51,475 bases of DNA from Chloroflexota bacterium (lineage in GTDB: Bacteria; Chloroflexota; Anaerolineae; 4572-78; J111). Made by a program: the position numbers and the translations under genes. The DNA lies in the NCBI GenBank assembly GCA_016860845.1, contig BOKF01000061.1, positions 1-51,475 of the forward strand. Direction: 5' to 3'. Under the pieces are notes generated by a model. The model searched no databases, was not told where the DNA came from, and was given only the letters and a program-made list of their open reading frames with translations. Shown piece by piece: positions 26,549 to 35,698 of the stretch; position 1 is the first letter of the stretch; each line of letters opens with the position of its first letter.

Positions 26549-27859
26549 ATGGATAGCTATAAAGATACTCAACCGCACCGTGTCGTGATTATTGGCGGCG
26601 GGTTTGGCGGTTTATACGCGGCCAAAGCTTTGGGGCGGGCGCCCGTACAGGTCACAGTGATTGACAAACGAAACTTTCATCTCTTTCAACCGCTGCTGTA
26701 TCAAGTTGCTACGGGGGGGTTGTCTCCAGGTGATATTGCTTCGCCGCTGCGAGCCGTGTTGAGCCGTCAAAAAAATACGCGGGTATTGATCGGCGAGGTG
26801 ATTGATCTCAAGCCAGACGAGCGGAAAGTGATCCTCCGTGACGGCGAGCTAACTTACGACACTTTGATTGTGGCTACGGGGGTGAGCCATCATTATTTTG
26901 GCCATGACGAATGGGCGCAGCGAGCGCCTGGTTTGAAGACCGTCGAGGATGCGACCGAAATCCGCCGGCGGATTTTTCTGGCTTTTGAAGCCGCCGAACT
27001 CGAGACGGATCCCGAAAAGCGGCAGGGCTGGCTCACTTTTGTCATTGTCGGCGGCGGCCCCACCGGGGTGGAGTTGGCCGGCGCCCTGGCCGAATTAGCT
27101 CACAAAACGCTTAAAAACGATTTTCGCTCCATTGATCCTGCGGAGGCTAAAATTCTGCTTTTGGAGGGCGTGGAGAGAGTCTTACCGCCCTATCCTCCAG
27201 AGCTGTCGGCCAAAGCTGAACAATCGCTTGTTTCACTGGGGGTCACAGTCCAACCCAAAACGCTGGTTACCGATATTCAAGATGGCTGCATCACCTTCCG
27301 CCGGGGTGAGGGCCAGCCGGAACAGCTTCGCGCACAAACTATTTTATGGGCGGCGGGTATGAAAGCCTCAGCGCTAGGGCAAATTCTGGCTGATCGAACC
27401 GGGGTTGCCCTGGATCGGGCCGGGCGGGTTATGGTCGAGCCTGACCTGTCCCTTGCCGGCCACCCCCATATATTTGTTATTGGCGACCTGGCCAATTACT
27501 CTCATCAGGGTGACAAACCGCTCCCCGGTGTAGCCCAAGTAGCCATGCAGCAAGGGAAGTACGTGGCCGATTTGATCCAGCACCGGCCACAAGGCAAAAA
27601 CCCAGTCCCGTTTCACTACCGCGATCCCGGTAGCCTGGCCGTGATTGGCCGGAATGCGGCCGTGGCCGATTTAGGATCGTTGAAGTTCGGCGGTTTTGTG
27701 GCCTGGCTGATGTGGGTTTTCATCCATATCTTTTATTTGATTGAATTCGACAACCGGGTTATGGTGCTGTTTCAATGGGCCTGGAATTATATCACCCGCA
27801 AACGCGGCGCCCGCCTGATCACCGGCCCGGACCCTTTTCCCCTGGTTGAAAGTCGTTAG
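26549..27859 (+). CDS. ndh: Type II NADH:quinone oxidoreductase (NDH-2)
   Basis: A 436-aa non-proton-pumping NADH dehydrogenase that passes electrons to membrane quinone. It has two dinucleotide-binding folds: FAD loop IIGGGFGGLYAAKALG (residues 14-29) and NADH loop IVGGGPTGVELAGALAEL (about 167-184). FVIGDLA marks the second FAD contact. An amphipathic and hydrophobic C-terminus (about 375-425, GFVAWLMWVFIHIFYLIEF) anchors it to the inner membrane face. A GGGGGA site precedes the ATG. It starts 20 bases after the M20 gene and the DUF1992 gene follows by 17 bases. Confidence 0.93.
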   Translation: MDSYKDTQPHRVVIIGGGFGGLYAAKALGRAPVQVTVIDKRNFHLFQPLLYQVATGGLSPGDIASPLRAVLSRQKNTRVLIGEVIDLKPDERKVILRDGELTYDTLIVATGVSHHYFGHDEWAQRAPGLKTVEDATEIRRRIFLAFEAAELETDPEKRQGWLTFVIVGGGPTGVELAGALAELAHKTLKNDFRSIDPAEAKILLLEGVERVLPPYPPELSAKAEQSLVSLGVTVQPKTLVTDIQDGCITFRRGEGQPEQLRAQTILWAAGMKASALGQILADRTGVALDRAGRVMVEPDLSLAGHPHIFVIGDLANYSHQGDKPLPGVAQVAMQQGKYVADLIQHRPQGKNPVPFHYRDPGSLAVIGRNAAVADLGSLKFGGFVAWLMWVFIHIFYLIEFDNRVMVLFQWAWNYITRKRGARLITGPDPFPLVESR

Positions 27860-27876
27860 AAACGGAGCAGGTGAGG

Positions 27877-28422
27877 ATGAGTCCCTCAAAACAAGACAAA
27901 CGCCGGCAGGAGGAACGTCTAAAACGCCTGAAGTGGAATTTGGAGGAGCACCAGCTTCCCACAGCAGAGTCAACCGAGGCAGCCCGTGCCCGCCGCGAGC
28001 AAGAGCGAGCCGATTTGATCGAACGGCGCATTCAGGAAGCAATGGCGAATGGGGAGTTTGACAACCTGCGCGGGCGGGGCCAACCTCTGCCCTTCAATAC
28101 CAATCCTTATCTGGACCCGGCCCAGGAGTTGGCCTTTGGGCTGCTGCAAAATAACGACATGGCCCCTGATTGGATTGAGCGCGACAAAGAAATTCGCCAG
28201 GAACTGGCGGCGGCGCGCGATAGGCTGCGGTTAGCCTGGCAGGATTATCAGGCTCAGCCGGCCAGCGAGGCCGCCTGGAAAGCAGCCATCACTCAATTTG
28301 CCGAAGCGTTGATCAAACTCAACCGCAAAATTGACCATTTTAACCTTATCGTCCCGATCCCGGCCAACCAGCGCTTCCGGCTGCGCCTGGAAGATGAACT
28401 CCGTCGGGTTCAGCAGGCGTAA
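27877..28422 (+). CDS. DUF1992 (DnaJ homologue subfamily C member 28-like) protein
   Basis: A 181-aa protein with a charged, coiled-coil-like N-terminus (residues 1-50). The DUF1992 domain follows, recognisable by ERRIQEAMANGEFDNLRGRG and PLPFNTNPYLDPAQELAF. The family has no established function despite the DnaJ-related name; no J domain is present. Start choice is between ATG 27877 and GTG 27871; both follow a GGAG site at about 27864. It ends 15 bases from the convergent O-antigen ligase gene. Confidence 0.88.
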   Translation: MSPSKQDKRRQEERLKRLKWNLEEHQLPTAESTEAARARREQERADLIERRIQEAMANGEFDNLRGRGQPLPFNTNPYLDPAQELAFGLLQNNDMAPDWIERDKEIRQELAAARDRLRLAWQDYQAQPASEAAWKAAITQFAEALIKLNRKIDHFNLIVPIPANQRFRLRLEDELRRVQQA

Positions 28423-28437
28423 GCAGTTAAAAATTAT

Positions 28438-30273
28438 CTACGGCTCCGCCGACAATCGTTGGGCCATCTCACTGGCGCATTGCGAGAGTTTAATCTGTCC
28501 TTGGACCTCTTGCCAGTTGCTCCAAGCACCCAATTCTTTGATTAACTGACCCCGGTTGTCAATTTGTCTTAGCAACGGTTCTGCTTCATCCAAACGGTTA
28601 AGCCATAAATAGGCAAGACCCAGAGCCTTCACGGTAGCCTGATTTCCTGGCTCTTGATGGTGGGCTTTTTCCAGATACTCAGTAGCTGGATTAAACTGGT
28701 TCCAACTCAAGGCCATCATACCCAAGCGCCGATTAGAAACAGGATTAGCAGGGTTTAGCTTGAGAGCACGCTCAAAGTAGACAATTGCCTGTGTTGTTGC
28801 CACTTTGCGAGCAGTATCATCCAAACCAGGCGACAGGTCAGCCTCGGTTTGATAGATGGATCCCAAATTAACATACCATGCACTCAGTAAAGGTCGCCAA
28901 AAAAAGATGGCTGTCAGCCCTAAAACCACGATAACACTTCCTACCCCCCACCAAACCCGGTAATTTACAGGGCGACGCCCCCTATCAAGCTTAACCTCCA
29001 ATTCGCTAAATGAGCGACACCCTATTGCCACTGTCAATCCTAATGCCGCAAATAGCATGGGCATTGTCCAACCGGAACCAGAAAACTGGGGGGAATCGAT
29101 CAGGCCATGGACAACAACAGCCGTCATTCCTAACCAGGCCGCTCGAAATAAGGTCGGGTATGGCTGGTGAAAACTAACCCGCTCTATGCGAACAACAAAG
29201 GCATAAAATTCAATGAGCAGCCAGATCAATGCGACCAGCCCCAATATACCCAGCCCTAACGCAACCGACAGGAATAGATTATGTGAATAGGTTAAAAATG
29301 GGACGTGCAAGAGCAATTGGTAACGGGAATAAACCAGGGCAAATGGATCGCCCAAGCCGATGCCGGTGAAGGGGTAATCACTCCACAGATAAAGACTGTT
29401 GCGGTATAGGGTAAAGCGACTGGCGGTTGTGTTCAAAGCCGAGTTGACCGCCGGGGTTGCCCATCCACTTTGAGTTAGCCTGACAACGACAAGGACTACT
29501 GATGTCACTGCTGCCAGCCCTGCGCCAGCTACAGCCAACCGCAAACCTCGATTACGGATGAGCAACAATCCCCAAATAGCTCCAGCCACAGTCAAGCCTA
29601 CCCAGGCCCCTCGTGACCCAGAAATGAGCACCGCATAAACAATCAGAGCTACAACAAGGCCCCAGGCGATGCGCTTGCCCCCAGATGCTCCCCAAGCCGT
29701 TACCAGGCCGAGGAACACCGTCCCTTCCAGAAAACTGGCTACAGCGTTAGGGTGCGGGGTAAAAAAGACCAGGTTAGGTAGCAATGAGCCAGTAACTCGG
29801 CCTAAATCTGCTAGCAGCCCCACTTCAAGGGGATAGTTAAAGTGGCTGTACTGGCCCACAAAATAACAGGCGACCAGAGCAGTAGCCATGACCAGCCCCC
29901 TGCTCAGTCGCTCGGGCGAAATACAGGTGTTAATAATGGCAAAAAAGAGAGCTATACTGCCTAACAGAGTGAAAAAGAGCGGCCAACTCAAGTTGGGGTC
30001 ATAACTGGCCCAGATCCCTACCAGGCCACTACCTCCCAACAAGGCGAGCGCTCCGCTCATAATAACGGGGCGGGTTAGCCGACCTAAAATTAACCAGCGG
30101 ATGGCCCAGGGCAATAACGCTAAACCAAGTGCAATTTCAACAACTAAGGGATTCAGAATTTGCAGAACGCCGACAGCAATTAAAGGAATTGGCCAGAGCA
30201 GTTCCAGGGCCAGAATCTGGTCGGTATAATAGGCTAGAGATGACTGTTGGATACGGTAATGCAAGCTGGACAA
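28438..30273 (-). CDS. O-antigen ligase/Wzy-like membrane protein with C-terminal TPR
   Basis: A 611-aa polytopic protein. Residues 20-460 hold about 12 membrane segments and a Wzy_C-type region with a large periplasmic loop (TASRFTLYRNSLYLWSDYPF, about 318-340). Such proteins polymerise or ligate lipid-linked oligosaccharides at the outer face of the inner membrane. Residues 470-600 form TPR-like helices (ATTQAIVYFERALKLNPANP). The start codon is TTG at 30273, backed by AAGGAG ten bases upstream; no nearby ATG fits. It lies 50 bases after the AAA-like gene and is probably co-transcribed with it. Confidence 0.87.
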   Translation of the reverse strand: MSSLHYRIQQSSLAYYTDQILALELLWPIPLIAVGVLQILNPLVVEIALGLALLPWAIRWLILGRLTRPVIMSGALALLGGSGLVGIWASYDPNLSWPLFFTLLGSIALFFAIINTCISPERLSRGLVMATALVACYFVGQYSHFNYPLEVGLLADLGRVTGSLLPNLVFFTPHPNAVASFLEGTVFLGLVTAWGASGGKRIAWGLVVALIVYAVLISGSRGAWVGLTVAGAIWGLLLIRNRGLRLAVAGAGLAAVTSVVLVVVRLTQSGWATPAVNSALNTTASRFTLYRNSLYLWSDYPFTGIGLGDPFALVYSRYQLLLHVPFLTYSHNLFLSVALGLGILGLVALIWLLIEFYAFVVRIERVSFHQPYPTLFRAAWLGMTAVVVHGLIDSPQFSGSGWTMPMLFAALGLTVAIGCRSFSELEVKLDRGRRPVNYRVWWGVGSVIVVLGLTAIFFWRPLLSAWYVNLGSIYQTEADLSPGLDDTARKVATTQAIVYFERALKLNPANPVSNRRLGMMALSWNQFNPATEYLEKAHHQEPGNQATVKALGLAYLWLNRLDEAEPLLRQIDNRGQLIKELGAWSNWQEVQGQIKLSQCASEMAQRLSAEP

Positions 30274-30322
30274 GAGAGATTTACTCCTTGAAGAGCCGAG
30301 GATATTAAATGAATCTTAGGTT

Positions 30323-32917
30323 CTAGTCTATGCCAACCCCACCACCACCGCCGTTGCTGCCACCCCCTTTACCACCATCACTACCGCCAGGGGCTGCAAA
30401 CAGTAACCGGCCGGGTGGAGCCTGGAGGCCCAGGTCAGTGTATTTGGGACTGATACGCACCAGAGCAACTGTCCACAAATATTCGCCGCTTTGCCCTTTC
30501 ACCCCGAAAGCATCTTTGATATTTGTTTCCAGCTTGTAAGTATCATTGCCCAAGTTTTTTATAGTACCATTTTGATTGTCCAGCACAGCATTGTGTACCC
30601 CTGTTGGTGGCATTCCTTCTCGCCAGACCCGTACCTCAAAACCATAATCAGGCGGCAGGGGGCCGGACCACTGCCACTCAAACGTCATTGGTCCATACGA
30701 AGGTTCAGCAGAGGATAGGGGCGTGAGCAGGGTAAAGGAACCCGTCGGTACACTGGAAGGAGGTGTAGGGGCGGCAGGGGTGGGCGTATCGGAGGCGGGA
30801 ACCCGACTTGCAGTAGGAGTAGCTGTAGGAGTCAAAGTGGGGGGGGGAGAGGTTGGGGTGCTGGTGGCAGTCGGCGTACCGGTAGACGTTGGGGTATGGG
30901 TTGGGGACGGGGTATGGGTTGGGGACGGGGTATGGGTTGGGGACGGCACCAAAGCCGCCAATTGCTCATAGGCCCCTTCCTCAATCCACAAAGCAGCATA
31001 GAGTTCACCATCACTCAATAGAGTCTGCTGGACTCGAGGCTGCCAGCTTTCATCCAGGTTTATCAGAGTGATAAAGTCTGCTAATGCTTGATTCGGCTTA
31101 CCCAAAGCTGCAAAAGCCCGTCCTCGATCAAAGTAAGTTCCGGGGTTGCGATCGTTCATTTTGATTGCAACATTATAGGCATCAACGGCTCGTTGATACT
31201 GATCTTGAGTATGATAAAACTCCCGCCCCCGACGCCATTGTGAGATCTCCATCCCTAACTCAATTGATCCCAAAGATGATGTATTTTTCAATTGGCCCAA
31301 AGATTGAACCATAGCCTCAAGCAAGGCATTGTTTTGGCTGTTGTCTACCAGATATGGGTCTGTATACAAGCCCTTTATTACGGTAATCAACTGCTTATCC
31401 ACCGTCTGCGGGTTAGCCAGCTCAAACAAGGCACGTTGATCATCTGGACTGAGTTCCTCAAAAAATAAGCGGCGAGCCTGGTCCTCAAAACCGGAGAGGT
31501 TGAACAACTTGGCCAGGTTAGTGAGACGTTGTTCAGAGTTGGTCGCACTCTTGAAACTATCAACAAATACCTGGGCCTCGGCCATCCGCTGATTCTGCCG
31601 TTGAATAGACAAACCAATACCCCCACCTAACAAAAGGACAAGTATTACCGATATGGTGGCGACAAAGTAAACCCATTTAACCGGTGTAGTTGCCTTGATC
31701 CAATCCGGGTTGAAGACTAGACGGTAAATTTCATTTCGTATCTTCAAAAAGCCATTCTCGGCTCGGACCAAGCCAATGAGCTTTAGCCAAGCCTGATCGC
31801 GTGATTGTTCATCATAGGGTACCTGTTTCGCCTTATATACCTCTCGATAGAGAGAGAGTAAGTTACGTCGCCGCGAGTTGGCTCTAACATCGTCTTTTAC
31901 AAATTGTAAATTAGGTTCATGGTGGTGGCCTGCGGCCGAGTGAAACAGTCTGACCACCAGTTCATCAACCCGTTCGTCATTCCAGTGTCCATCCCACATC
32001 TTGATCACTGTCGAACACAGTTTTTGGGTTAGATAAGGATGACCATTCGTCCAGTAAAAGATGCGGGCAAAGATGGCTTCTCCCTGCCCTGCCCCAACAG
32101 CCTGCAAGCCTTGTTGGAAGACCTGTGTTTCTTCCCAACTGAAATCATTCAGTTCAATTTCATGGGCGCTCGTGAGCAGGGAACGATCAGAGCCTTTTAT
32201 TAAATCTGTTAAAAGAGCCACACCCAAAAGGACAAAGGTCAGTCTGGTGTATGCGGCGTCGCTGATACGGGTACTATATATCGATTCAATCGTGGTGAAG
32301 ATGCTCTTTAAGAAAGCCGGATGTAGGGCGGCGTTGATCCCATCCAGGAAAATAGCAATGGGGCCTTGGACCTCGACCAATACCACATCATGAAGGAAGT
32401 TGATAAAGCGGGCTTGGACGTCGAGAGTAGCTTGTTCTGCCCACCAGAGGTCTGGGTCTGAGGAGAGTTTCAACTGCAACTTCAAACGTTTGATCACCAA
32501 TAAGTATAATTGGGCAATTTCAATATTAGGATTAATGCCACTCACATCAACCGTGACCGTATTAAATCCTTTTTGCTGCAATCGCCAATCGGTGCGCAAC
32601 ATCAAACTTGATTTACCCATGTGATGAGGCGCAAACACATGGCAGAATTGACCGGCCATAATCGAATTGAACAACTCATCATCCGCCGGACGCTTCACAT
32701 AGACAGGAGAGTCTGGAGGCAAGGCCCCACTAACGAAAAAGTCAATATCTTTTAGAGCCGTACCCGCCTGGTTTGTTCCTTTAAGAGATTCTCTTACAGG
32801 GTTTACGCCATTTTGGGCGGAAGGTTCTCTCACCTTAATCGTCAATTTTCCAATTTGACCATTCTTATCTACAGAAAATTCGCCTGGTAACGCCATCGCC
32901 TTACCACTCTCCTTCAT
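30323..32917 (-). CDS. AAA-like domain protein with TM, TPR and Pro/Thr-rich extracytoplasmic part
   Basis: An 864-aa protein. An AAA-like (AAA_35/PF14516-type) ATPase occupies about residues 60-405, with Walker A APHHMGKS (96-103) and a Walker B-like IAIFLDGIN (about 187-195) that lacks the usual Glu after Asp. A single TM helix is at 413-437. A TPR region (about 570-650) precedes a TPSPTHTPSP linker, then a beta-rich domain and a Gly-rich tail (GGGSNGGGGGVG). The ATG at 32917 follows AAGGGA; an in-frame TTG at 32941 does not. Such proteins are common in filamentous bacteria but unassigned. The context suggests a role in exopolysaccharide assembly or regulation. Confidence 0.83.
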   Translation of the reverse strand: MKESGKAMALPGEFSVDKNGQIGKLTIKVREPSAQNGVNPVRESLKGTNQAGTALKDIDFFVSGALPPDSPVYVKRPADDELFNSIMAGQFCHVFAPHHMGKSSLMLRTDWRLQQKGFNTVTVDVSGINPNIEIAQLYLLVIKRLKLQLKLSSDPDLWWAEQATLDVQARFINFLHDVVLVEVQGPIAIFLDGINAALHPAFLKSIFTTIESIYSTRISDAAYTRLTFVLLGVALLTDLIKGSDRSLLTSAHEIELNDFSWEETQVFQQGLQAVGAGQGEAIFARIFYWTNGHPYLTQKLCSTVIKMWDGHWNDERVDELVVRLFHSAAGHHHEPNLQFVKDDVRANSRRRNLLSLYREVYKAKQVPYDEQSRDQAWLKLIGLVRAENGFLKIRNEIYRLVFNPDWIKATTPVKWVYFVATISVILVLLLGGGIGLSIQRQNQRMAEAQVFVDSFKSATNSEQRLTNLAKLFNLSGFEDQARRLFFEELSPDDQRALFELANPQTVDKQLITVIKGLYTDPYLVDNSQNNALLEAMVQSLGQLKNTSSLGSIELGMEISQWRRGREFYHTQDQYQRAVDAYNVAIKMNDRNPGTYFDRGRAFAALGKPNQALADFITLINLDESWQPRVQQTLLSDGELYAALWIEEGAYEQLAALVPSPTHTPSPTHTPSPTHTPTSTGTPTATSTPTSPPPTLTPTATPTASRVPASDTPTPAAPTPPSSVPTGSFTLLTPLSSAEPSYGPMTFEWQWSGPLPPDYGFEVRVWREGMPPTGVHNAVLDNQNGTIKNLGNDTYKLETNIKDAFGVKGQSGEYLWTVALVRISPKYTDLGLQAPPGRLLFAAPGGSDGGKGGGSNGGGGGVGID

Positions 32918-32948
32918 TTTCCCTTTAGGATTGTGGATCAAATAACTT

Positions 32949-32998
32949 CCCCAATCTCATTCCCAAACTGACGCGAAGCGCGGGAATGGAATTAGGGG
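32949..32998. repeat. Palindromic intergenic element
   Basis: An imperfect palindrome with arms CATTCCC/GGGAATG (32958-32964, 32982-32988), an inner GCGAAGCGC core and outer CCCCAAT/ATTAGGGG arms. It lies in the divergent region between the AAA-like gene and the GT4 gene. It could be a REP-type element or an operator. Confidence 0.45.
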
Positions 32999-33107
32999 GT
33001 AAATTAATTGGCTCGCGTTCTTTAATAACACTGGAAATCATTATCATTATATTCGTAAAAGGTTTGAATCTCGTTTGAAAACATCTATCAAGTTAGTTTG
33101 GCTTAAC

Positions 33108-33167
33108 TTTTTTCTAACCTTTTTCATGTATTTTCCCTACTGGATTCTCATCTTTTTGAGTTTTAAT
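33108..33167 (+). promoter_or_regulatory. Candidate EPS promoter element (TTTTCTAAC type)
   Basis: TTTTTTCTAACCTTTTTCATG is followed by phased T tracts and a TTTTGAGTTTTAAT block about 45 bases before the GT4 start. The same arrangement, with gaps, occurs upstream of the ACP gene (35198-35256). Paired TTTTCTAAC units also occur upstream of the beta-propeller gene (49422-49365, minus). The similarity is by eye. Confidence 0.45.
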
Positions 33168-33208
33168 GATGAGAACAGTTACTCGTATTTTGTAATTGGG
33201 ACAGCCCC

Positions 33209-34417
33209 ATGGACTCTTTACAGATACTCTTTGTTAGCCCTTATCTGCCCTCGCTTATCCGGGTGAGGCCCTACAATTTTATCAAGTTTCTGGCCGAGCG
33301 TGGGCACCAAGTCACTCTATTAGCATTAGAACCACCCAAAGAAGATACAAGTAGTTTAACCTCGTTGCGTCAGTGGTGTCAACAAGTCCATACAGTACCA
33401 TTGTCACACTGGCGCACTCTGTGGAACGGGGTACAGGCTATTCCTGGCCAGACTCCCTTCCAGGCGGCTTACTCCCGTTCACCCCAGATGAATGCACTCA
33501 TCCGGCAAATCCAAAATCAGAACAGCTTTGATGTGGTGCATATTGAGCATCTGCGAGGAGCTGAACTGGCCAGGGCGGTCAATGGGACACCGATTGTGTT
33601 CGATTCGGTTGACTCAATCACCCTGTTGTTTGAGCGGGTCCTCCAAGCCGGCCCCACCTGGCGCAGCCGCTTGATAGCCTGGTTAGATCTGGCTCGTACC
33701 CGTCGTTACGAGGGTCGTTTCCTGGAGCGCTTCCAGCGGGTCTTGGTTACCTCGCCGCACGATCGCGACACAATGACTAAACTAGCCGGGGCTTCTAACC
33801 AGGAGAATCGGCTGGTTGTGCTACCGAATGGAGTGGACCTGGATTATTTCCACCCGCTAGACATACCCCGTAATCCCGCTACTCTCGTTTTCACCGGCAA
33901 GATGAGTTACCATGCTAACGTCGCAGCGGCGCTAGATTTAGCCACCCAGGTCATGCCACTCGTCTGGCAACGTGTGCCCGAGGCTCGCTTAGCCATTGTC
34001 GGCAAAGACCCAACCGCTGAATTACTGGCTCTGACTGCTGATCCACGGATTATCGTCACCGGTACCGTGCCGGATATGCGTCCCCATTTAGCCCAAGCTA
34101 CGGTGGCCGTTTCACCCATGCGTTACGGGGTCGGCATCCAGAACAAGGTTCTAGAGGCAATGGCTATGGGCGCCCCGGTCATTAGCACACCGCAGGCAGT
34201 ATCCGCCCTACAGATAAAACCCGGGCATGAGGTCTTAGTCACTGACTCCGCGGAGGCTATGGCCAAAGCAGTGGCAGCGGTACTGACCGACGCTGAATTA
34301 CGTCAGCGCCTTGGTCAAGCAGGTCGGTGCTATGTCGAAACTCATCACGATTGGAAAGCAGCCGCTGCAAAACTGGAAGCGATCTACCGAAAGGTGATTT
34401 TAGAGACAAAACAATAG
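33209..34417 (+). CDS. GT4 family glycosyltransferase (XrtA/PEP-CTERM-associated type)
   Basis: A 402-aa GT-B glycosyltransferase resembling the TIGR03087 group found in exosortase-linked EPS loci. Visible are ILFVSPYLPSLIRVRPYNF at the N-terminus, PIVFDSVDSITLLFE, LPNGVDLDYFHP, FTGKMSYHANV and the C-terminal GVGIQNKVLEAMAMGAPVI loop that contacts the nucleotide sugar. It probably extends the lipid-linked EPS repeat unit in the cytoplasm. It is first in the plus-strand EPS series; a paralogue of the same type is at 49.6 kb. Confidence 0.88.
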   Translation: MDSLQILFVSPYLPSLIRVRPYNFIKFLAERGHQVTLLALEPPKEDTSSLTSLRQWCQQVHTVPLSHWRTLWNGVQAIPGQTPFQAAYSRSPQMNALIRQIQNQNSFDVVHIEHLRGAELARAVNGTPIVFDSVDSITLLFERVLQAGPTWRSRLIAWLDLARTRRYEGRFLERFQRVLVTSPHDRDTMTKLAGASNQENRLVVLPNGVDLDYFHPLDIPRNPATLVFTGKMSYHANVAAALDLATQVMPLVWQRVPEARLAIVGKDPTAELLALTADPRIIVTGTVPDMRPHLAQATVAVSPMRYGVGIQNKVLEAMAMGAPVISTPQAVSALQIKPGHEVLVTDSAEAMAKAVAAVLTDAELRQRLGQAGRCYVETHHDWKAAAAKLEAIYRKVILETKQ

Positions 34418-34603
34418 ATATCAGAGGTAATAGGCCATAATACTTATTAACTTGATTGACTAACTAAGCCAAATAACGTATACTCTCGTGGCAGAGAAGC
34501 AGGTTTTCCAAGCTAGACCATTTGTCAATCCTTTCGATTGATATGCTCTTTAATAAAGTTCACCTACAGGTCTTTGAACCAAGTTGAGATCAGAAGGGAA
34601 TTT

Positions 34604-35062
34604 ATGTCATCTATTTCGGCAAAAATGGCGGTTGAAGCCACGGGAAGAAATAAGCATCCAATTGACAAAGGTACATTTTCTCCGACCCCGGAATTAGATT
34701 TCAGCATCTTCAAGGCCAGGGAAATCAGAGATATCTTAAAGAGTAAAGCCCATTGTCTACAGGCAGGCTTCTCGCCTGACCATGCCATTATCGTCACACT
34801 GAACGAAATTCGGAACCACTACCTATTAAAAGTTGGCTTACCCACTTATCTTAGCCAGATGTTGGGGGAGGTAGGTCAGGTTCAGATCCAATACTGCAAT
34901 TTGTACAGTGAGAATGGTCACCGTTTAGAACTACAGCCAAATAACCCGCATCAACCGCTACAAAGATTTTTGAAGGAGCATTTTCACTGGGACGAGCTGC
35001 CATTCAAAGTAGAAATACGTAAAGAGCCGACCTCCGGCCATATTGAGGTTCGCTATCTTTAG
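34604..35062 (+). CDS. Conserved-looking hypothetical protein in the EPS locus
   Basis: A 152-aa protein of no recognised family. The ATG at 34604 follows AGAAGGGA; the upstream TTG (34538) lacks a site. The N-terminal 40 residues are polar. The rest mixes helices (FKAREIRDILKSKAHC) with a beta-rich C-terminal part ending KVEIRKEPTSGHIEVRYL. There is no signal peptide, TM segment or metal motif. Codon use looks like the neighbouring EPS genes. It sits between a GT4 gene and the ACP cassette, about 190 bases from the former and 300 from the latter. Confidence 0.65.
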   Translation: MSSISAKMAVEATGRNKHPIDKGTFSPTPELDFSIFKAREIRDILKSKAHCLQAGFSPDHAIIVTLNEIRNHYLLKVGLPTYLSQMLGEVGQVQIQYCNLYSENGHRLELQPNNPHQPLQRFLKEHFHWDELPFKVEIRKEPTSGHIEVRYL

Positions 35063-35111
35063 CCCCAGTAAATAAGTTGGTAATTTAGCCCCGGTCCAAA
35101 TAAGCCTTAGC

Positions 35112-35138
35112 AGCCTACCAAAGAATCAATGGTAGGCT
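35112..35138. terminator. Weak hairpin after the hypothetical gene
   Basis: A perfect nine-base stem AGCCTACCA/TGGTAGGCT with a nine-base loop and no T run. The surrounding bases also hold three copies of TTAGCCCC (near 35060, 35088 and 35147). It may weakly end the upstream transcript before the ACP cassette. Confidence 0.4.
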
Positions 35139-35197
35139 AACTTATATTAGCCCCATTCCAAGGCCAAGTGTTTCCCCCTGACCCTTCCTCAGTGCAA

Positions 35198-35256
35198 TTT
35201 TTCTAACTTTTTTCACACTTTTCTTTGACTAGGTTCTAATTATTTTGTAGTTTAAT
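35198..35256 (+). promoter_or_regulatory. Candidate promoter of the ACP-AsnB-NadE cassette
   Basis: TTTTTCTAACTTTTTTCACAC leads into TTGACT (35225-35230) and, 17-20 bases on, TAGTTTAAT. The layout matches the element upstream of the GT4 gene at 33.2 kb. It lies about 110-165 bases before the ACP start, in a region otherwise free of genes. Confidence 0.5.
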
Positions 35257-35363
35257 ACCCATAGCTCCTTAATAACGAAGTGTATTGACTCAAGTAGCCA
35301 CCATTGATCCCCATCCGATGGCCTTAACCCGTTCAACCTTTACAGCATAATGAGGATAAAAAA

Positions 35364-35630
35364 ATGGATATCCAGGACCTCAAAGCATCAATTCGGCACT
35401 ATATTGCCCAAAACCTTTTATACAGTAGTAATGGTTTCAAGTACGACGATAACGCTTCTTTCCTAGAAGAAGGTATTGTCGACTCACTCGGGATCATGGA
35501 TCTGATCATGTTTATCCAAGAAAATTTTGGAGTTACGATTAAAGATGCGGAGTTGACGCCGGATAACTTCGACTCAGTCAATAGAATAGCTCTTTATACC
35601 CAATATAAACTGCGTGAGACCGTTCACTGA
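35364..35630 (+). CDS. Acyl carrier protein of the EPS cassette
   Basis: An 88-aa phosphopantetheine carrier protein. The attachment Ser lies in EEGIVDSLGIMDLIMFIQEN (DSL, about residue 42). It is not a canonical fatty-acid AcpP: it has an extended N-terminus and the FLEEGIVDS form seen in carrier proteins paired with stand-alone AMP ligases, including exosortase-associated ones. A GAGG site precedes the ATG. The AMP ligase follows by about 70 bases, so it is the likely loading enzyme. The acyl or aminoacyl cargo is unknown. Confidence 0.9.
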   Translation: MDIQDLKASIRHYIAQNLLYSSNGFKYDDNASFLEEGIVDSLGIMDLIMFIQENFGVTIKDAELTPDNFDSVNRIALYTQYKLRETVH

Positions 35631-35698
35631 AAGCATTCAGCCTACAGTTTTTTTGCATGAGTCCCAGCCCGGTGAGTTCACTCTAACAAAACACTCCC

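Noticed and set aside
30889..31071. Short plus-strand frames with YGLGTG repeats opposite the AAA-like gene.
   Set aside because: They are the complement of the TPSPTHTPSP linker codons and do not show independent coding features.
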